Shown here in pieces: positions 8,376 through 11,647 of a DNA stretch of 11,647 nt; positions within the stretch are counted from its first letter, which is position 1; each line of letters starts with the position of its first letter. The DNA is from Verrucomicrobiota bacterium. GTDB taxonomy: Bacteria > Verrucomicrobiota > Verrucomicrobiia > Chthoniobacterales > JAFAMB01. Below the pieces are notes generated by a model that saw only the letters and a program-made list of their open reading frames with translations, did no database searches and had not been told where the DNA came from. A program made the position numbers and the translations under genes. The stretch lies in assembly GCA_019241095.1 (NCBI GenBank), contig JAFAXJ010000342.1, positions 1-11,647 on the forward strand, read 5' to 3'.

Positions 8376-8433
8376 AAGCTCGACGAGGGTGACCTGAATC
8401 CCAACCGGTTGCCTCGCGCAAGCGATCGAGCTT
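8376..8433. repeat. Nested inverted repeats between convergent malQ and glyA fusion
   Basis: AAGCTCGA (8376-8383) is exactly inverted by TCGAGCTT (8426-8433). Inside it, CGAGG (8384-8388) pairs with CCTCG (8412-8416) and encloses the 10-base palindrome CAACCGGTTG (8402-8411). TCGC-GCAA-GCGA (8415-8426) could form an alternative small hairpin with a GNRA loop. It starts three bases after the malQ stop and sits between two convergent genes, so a two-way 3'-end structure is plausible. No T-tract follows on either strand, so it is not a standard terminator. Confidence 0.35.
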
Positions 8434-8495
8434 CGAGGGTGCGGTTATGCCCGTCTTAACGAATCTTGACCGGGAGGTAATTAGAGCATCCAACC

Positions 8496-10241
8496 CTAAC
8501 CCGGCAGCGGAAAATGAGACGTAAACCGTTTGACTTCGTTACGCACTTCGGCCAGCACATTTGGTCGGCCTGTGTTGCTGAGGGCCTTGTCAATCAGATC
8601 ACAAATCTCCATCATTTCCTCCTCTTTCATTCCGCGACTTGTGACCGCAGGTGTCCCTAACCGGATTCCGCCAGCTTTGAACACCGATTCAGTATCGAAT
8701 GGAATTGCGTTCTTATTAACCGTTATTCCAGCCTGATCCAACCATTCCTGGGCATGCTTCCCGTTGAGACCTTTCGGTCGCAAGTCGACCAGCATCAAAT
8801 GATTTTCAGTCCCGCCAGACACGAGCCGATATCCTCGGTTGATCAGGCTGCCGGCTAGGGCTCGAGCATTCAACGTAATCTGCTGCTGGTAGGTTTTGAA
8901 ATCAGGCTGTAAGGCTTCCTGAAAACAAACCGCTTTAGCGGCAATGACGTGAACTAAAGGACCGCCTTGAATGCCAGGAAAAACAAGTCCATCGATTCCT
9001 TTGGCGTACTCAGATTTGCACATGATGATTCCGCCTCGCGGGCCGCGCAAACTCTTGTGCGTCGTTGTTGTCACAAAATCCGCGATGCCGACGGGGGTTG
9101 GATGCAATTCAGCTGCTACTAGGCCAGCGATGTGCGCCATATCCACAAAAAGGTACGCGCCAACCAAGTCGGCGATTTCACGCATTTTCCTGAAGTCTAT
9201 CGTTCTTGGATAGGCTGAAGCGCCTGCCGTGATCATTTTCGGCCGATGTTGCTCCGCCGCTCGAGCCAGTGATTCGTAATCAATCTGTTCCGTATTTGCA
9301 CTTACGCCGTAATGTGTCACTTCATAAAATCGGCCTGAAAAATTAGCTTTGTTGCCGTGAGTCAAATGCCCGCCATGTGAAAGGTCCATGGTGAGAATCC
9401 GGTCGCCTTTTTCTAACACACTGAAGTAGACTGCCATGTTAGCTTGGCTCCCACTATGGGGTTGCACATTGACATGATCGGCCCCAAATAACTGCTTCGC
9501 TCGGTCGATCGCCAATTGTTCAATCACGTCGACAAATTCGCATCCGCCATACCAACGCTTTCCTACGTAACCTTCAGCATACTTGTTCGTTAACACGGAG
9601 CCTTGCGCTTCCATGACCGCCCGGCTCGTAAAATTTTCTGAAGCGATCAATTCGATATTTTCAAACTGGCGTGCTCTCTCATTTTTGATCGCAAGATATA
9701 TCTCCGGATCAACCTGCTCCAAAGTACGATTTCCCACGTGTTGCATTGATGATTTTTCCTCAGGCGCTTCGGTATCAAACATTCCGCTATCGATGAATTT
9801 GAGCAGTCCAGATAAGCAGTTTGAGATTACGTCTCGAGTTATCTCATACGCTTCGATTCCCATTCCGATCGGATCCGAGACGTCCAGGCCGGCAGCACAG
9901 TTCTCGAATTCCCGCATCAGAAACGTCTTGTCTATGGCTTCCGGAAAAAAATATTGAATCGATTCGAGATGACTTCTCGTCATCGCTACAATACAAGTCG
10001 CCTCTTCGACTAAACCCTCAGTGAGTGGCTGGCTTCTGAATTTGGAGATGTCTATTCCCTGGTCCGCCAAAACCTCCACTGCATGCGGACTAGGAGCTTG
10101 TCCCGAAGCCGCGCTAACGCCAGCCGATTTCACACGAATATCGGATCGTTTGGCGACCATTTGCCGAAATAGCCCTTCCGCAATTGGACTTCGGCAAACA
10201 TTCCCGGTGCAAACAAACAGTACGTTTTTGACCTCGCTCAA
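8496..10241 (-). CDS. glyA: Fusion protein: low-molecular-weight phosphatase + serine hydroxymethyltransferase
   Basis: One 581-residue frame with two complete enzymes. Residues 5-155 are a low-molecular-weight phosphatase: P-loop CTGNVCRS with nucleophile Cys11 and Arg17, and the DP motif with general acid Asp123. Residues 157-165 are a short acidic linker. Residues 166-581 (416 residues; E. coli GlyA has 417) are serine hydroxymethyltransferase, which converts serine and tetrahydrofolate to glycine and 5,10-methylene-[13 protein letters not shown] at 197-206, HSGSQAN at 262-268, VDMAHIAGL at 366-374 with Asp368 and His370, and PLP lysine Lys396 in [14 protein letters not shown]. The start is TTG; an in-frame TAA five codons upstream excludes a longer form, and no good Shine-Dalgarno is seen. 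In Bacillus the ywlE phosphatase and glyA are near neighbours, so the fusion may come from a conserved gene cluster. No glycine riboswitch was recognised upstream. Confidence 0.93.
   Translation of the reverse strand: MSEVKNVLFVCTGNVCRSPIAEGLFRQMVAKRSDIRVKSAGVSAASGQAPSPHAVEVLADQGIDISKFRSQPLTEGLVEEATCIVAMTRSHLESIQYFFPEAIDKTFLMREFENCAAGLDVSDPIGMGIEAYEITRDVISNCLSGLLKFIDSGMFDTEAPEEKSSMQHVGNRTLEQVDPEIYLAIKNERARQFENIELIASENFTSRAVMEAQGSVLTNKYAEGYVGKRWYGGCEFVDVIEQLAIDRAKQLFGADHVNVQPHSGSQANMAVYFSVLEKGDRILTMDLSHGGHLTHGNKANFSGRFYEVTHYGVSANTEQIDYESLARAAEQHRPKMITAGASAYPRTIDFRKMREIADLVGAYLFVDMAHIAGLVAAELHPTPVGIADFVTTTTHKSLRGPRGGIIMCKSEYAKGIDGLVFPGIQGGPLVHVIAAKAVCFQEALQPDFKTYQQQITLNARALAGSLINRGYRLVSGGTENHLMLVDLRPKGLNGKHAQEWLDQAGITVNKNAIPFDTESVFKAGGIRLGTPAVTSRGMKEEEMMEICDLIDKALSNTGRPNVLAEVRNEVKRFTSHFPLPG
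9744..9761 (-). promoter_or_regulatory. Possible internal ribosome-binding site and start for free-standing GlyA
   Basis: On the minus strand GAGGA (9757-9761) lies 10 bases before an in-frame ATG (9744-9746) that encodes Met166 of the fusion. This is exactly where ordinary GlyA proteins begin. A second product of 416 residues, GlyA alone, could be made from here. It may be active or a relic of the once separate gene. Confidence 0.45.
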
Positions 10242-10288
10242 AGCATCCGAAGCTTACATCTCCAAATGACCAGTTCAAGGATGTCGAT

Positions 10289-10420
10289 ATGTTTAGAGAC
10301 CAGAACATGAATTCAAACGAAACTTTGGGAAACAGGCAGAGTTTCATAAAAGGTATTCGACGCGCTGCCTGCCACCCCTTTCTGGCCAACAGATTACGAA
10401 AATTGAACGACGTCGACTGA
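10289..10420 (+). CDS. Possible small ORF, 43 codons, unrecognised
   Basis: An ATG with AAGGA seven bases upstream (10277-10281) opens a frame of 43 codons ending in TGA at 10420. The product would be basic (FIKGIRRAACHPFLANRLRK near the C-terminus), with no membrane segment or known motif. It could be a real small gene, a leader peptide for the membrane protein starting about 40 bases later, or chance. Only the ribosome-binding site supports it. Confidence 0.2.
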   Translation: MFRDQNMNSNETLGNRQSFIKGIRRAACHPFLANRLRKLNDVD

Positions 10421-10460
10421 AACTGGCCCGCGATTGCCAGCATGGATTCTTGCAGAGAGT

Positions 10461-11060
10461 ATGAAGCAGCCCAATGAACCCATCTCTTGTCAGGATCAAG
10501 CCATAGCGGAAACGAAAAGGCAGCAAGGTCAAGAGCGGCAGAGACGTACTCGAACGCGGACCACCTTTCTTGCAATCGGAATTGGGCTTCTCTCAAGCGC
10601 CTGCGCAGTCTTCTATTTCATTTCCGATCGAATGAACTCCTTTGATGGCGCAGATCGCGCGGTCGAGCTGCTTGACACAGCTAAGTATTTAACCGGCGAC
10701 GAATTTGAGCCGGTCGAAACTCGCGCGAGCGACCTCGAAGATTGGTTTTTTCTAAAGCACGGCCTGGAGCATTACACTGTGCCCAGGCGATTTGCTGCCG
10801 CAAGGACCATTGGATGCAGAATTTTTCAGTACAATGGCGCAATCGTAGCCCAGATTATGGCAGTGACCGGCGATGACGACATGTTGTTTTATATTTTCCC
10901 GTCAGATGAACTAGGAATAAGGGCCAAAAGTGATCGATGGCAAATCATTGAGGGGGACACCTGGGCGGGAGCAATCACTGGACTAAAAGAAAACTGTTTC
11001 ATGGTTGCGACGAGAGGAACCCGGGAAAAGGTAACCGAACTCCTAAATAGGTACCAGTAA
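10461..11060 (+). CDS. Single-pass membrane protein of unknown function
   Basis: From the ATG at 10461 the product has 199 residues; a TTG at 10434 would add nine, and neither has a good Shine-Dalgarno. The first 34 residues are polar and strongly basic just before the membrane (KRQQGQERQRRTRTRT at 19-34). One hydrophobic segment follows at about 35-55 (FLAIGIGLLSSACAVFYFI). The remaining 145 residues form a mixed domain with DWFFLKHGLEHYTVP at 94-108, RTIGCRIFQYNGAIVAQIM at 115-133 and LFYIFPSDELGI at 142-153. The positive-inside rule puts the N-terminus in the cytoplasm and the C-terminal domain outside the inner membrane. That layout resembles anti-sigma or other membrane sensor proteins, but no sigma factor gene is next to it and no zinc-finger motif is seen, so function stays open. 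Confidence 0.7.
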   Translation: MKQPNEPISCQDQAIAETKRQQGQERQRRTRTRTTFLAIGIGLLSSACAVFYFISDRMNSFDGADRAVELLDTAKYLTGDEFEPVETRASDLEDWFFLKHGLEHYTVPRRFAAARTIGCRIFQYNGAIVAQIMAVTGDDDMLFYIFPSDELGIRAKSDRWQIIEGDTWAGAITGLKENCFMVATRGTREKVTELLNRYQ

Positions 11061-11178
11061 TCGAGCAGTTTCCAAGGAGCGAAAGGCCATCTATTTCTTG
11101 GACCCGACAATCATTCCTGCCACGCTTTTCTATTTCTTCCGCCTGGATTGCCCATCTTCGAGATGCTAAACTTGCCTC

Positions 11179-11647
11179 ATGCTGGAACTGCTCGCCATCT
11201 TTGCCGTCCTTGGCTGGCTAACGCTGGCATTTTTTCAATGGTTAAGCAGCCAGCCAGTATTCCCCGCCGTTCTGCTAGCGCTAGTGGTCGTTCCAATAAT
11301 TTGCAGACTGGATTACCTGAGGTTGCTCTTTCGCAATAATTTGCGAGGGCTGGATTCAGGTCGCGAGCCGGTTCCTCCAGAAAGATTCTATTGGGTACTC
11401 GGCAAAAATCGCCTGCGAAGATCAATCACTTTCTATTTGATCGCCAGTCTTTGTGCCTGGGGCAACGCTTGGCTTCTCCCGGCGTCTCTAGATTTCACGA
11501 AACCCTCAATTGTGGGTTGGCTCAATGCAACTACCGGGATGCTGACCCTAAGCCGCACCTTTGCCGGCATGATCTTTTTCTTTAGAGCCTCTCAATGGGT
11601 GGACGTGATGAGCCCGACCCTGGTCGGATTCTTTCGGCTCATCATGT
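11179..11647 (+). CDS. Multi-pass membrane protein, 3' end outside window
   Basis: An unbroken frame of 156 codons runs from this ATG to the window edge with no stop. The start is fixed by an in-frame TAA four codons upstream (11167-11169). Hydrophobic segments are clear at about 3-22 (LLAIFAVLGWLTLAFF), 27-42 (VFPAVLLALVVVPIIC), 84-101 (TFYLIASLCAWGNAWLL) and about 113-136. A basic cytoplasmic-type stretch lies between the second and third (RLDYLRLLFRNNLRGLDSGR, 43-62, and KNRLRR, 76-81). I do not recognise the family. It has no Shine-Dalgarno, but TGCTAAACT, an extended -10 shape, lies seven bases before the ATG, so the mRNA may be leaderless. It is 118 bases from the gene before it, on the same strand. 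Confidence 0.7.
   Translation, partial: MLELLAIFAVLGWLTLAFFQWLSSQPVFPAVLLALVVVPIICRLDYLRLLFRNNLRGLDSGREPVPPERFYWVLGKNRLRRSITFYLIASLCAWGNAWLLPASLDFTKPSIVGWLNATTGMLTLSRTFAGMIFFFRASQWVDVMSPTLVGFFRLIM

Noticed and set aside
10242..10288. Glycine riboswitch upstream of the glyA fusion
   Set aside because: Only about 220 bases lie between the divergent genes and I see no paired aptamer-like conserved core.
10114..10596. 160-codon open frame on the minus strand before the glyA fusion
   Set aside because: It overlaps the phosphatase N-terminus in another frame and the membrane protein gene on the other strand; no motif and no ribosome-binding site.
11148..11585. Several short open frames on both strands at the right edge
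   Set aside because: They are out of frame with, or opposite, the membrane protein frame starting at 11179, which has clear hydrophobic segments.

Overview
This window most likely comes from a diderm (Gram-negative-type) bacterium. It has a LamB-like outer-membrane porin, a periplasmic binding protein with a signal peptide, and base composition that looks near 50% G+C by eye. The style (few strong Shine-Dalgarno sites, a small conserved unknown protein behind malK, orphan single-pass membrane proteins) fits a free-living Verrucomicrobiota member, but that placement is a low-confidence inference. No rRNA, tRNA, CRISPR array, insertion sequence or phage gene was seen.

Left two thirds (about 1-8372, all on +): a maltose/maltodextrin uptake and use cluster. 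It reads: 3' part of a maltoporin-type porin, a strong intrinsic terminator, malE, malF, malG, malK, a 77-residue unknown protein, a 205-base gap rich in hairpins with a candidate promoter, then malQ. The chain of work is diffusion through the porin, capture by MalE, import by MalFGK2, and cytoplasmic rearrangement of the glucans by the GH77 enzyme MalQ. The transporter is of the enterobacterial MalEFGK2 type: MalF carries the large P2 periplasmic domain and keeps the residues that bind maltose inside the membrane in E. coli MalF. No MalT-like activator, LacI-type repressor, MalP or MalZ is present.

Middle right (8496-10241, on -): a single reading frame fuses a low-molecular-weight protein phosphatase domain to a complete serine hydroxymethyltransferase (GlyA). 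Both active sites look intact. A methionine with its own Shine-Dalgarno-like site sits exactly where a free-standing GlyA would begin, so both a fusion and a separate GlyA could be made. This is the most unusual object in the window.

Right end (10242-11647, on +): a possible 43-codon ORF, an unrecognised single-pass membrane protein of about 199 residues, and the start of a multi-pass membrane protein that runs off the edge. No function can be assigned to these.
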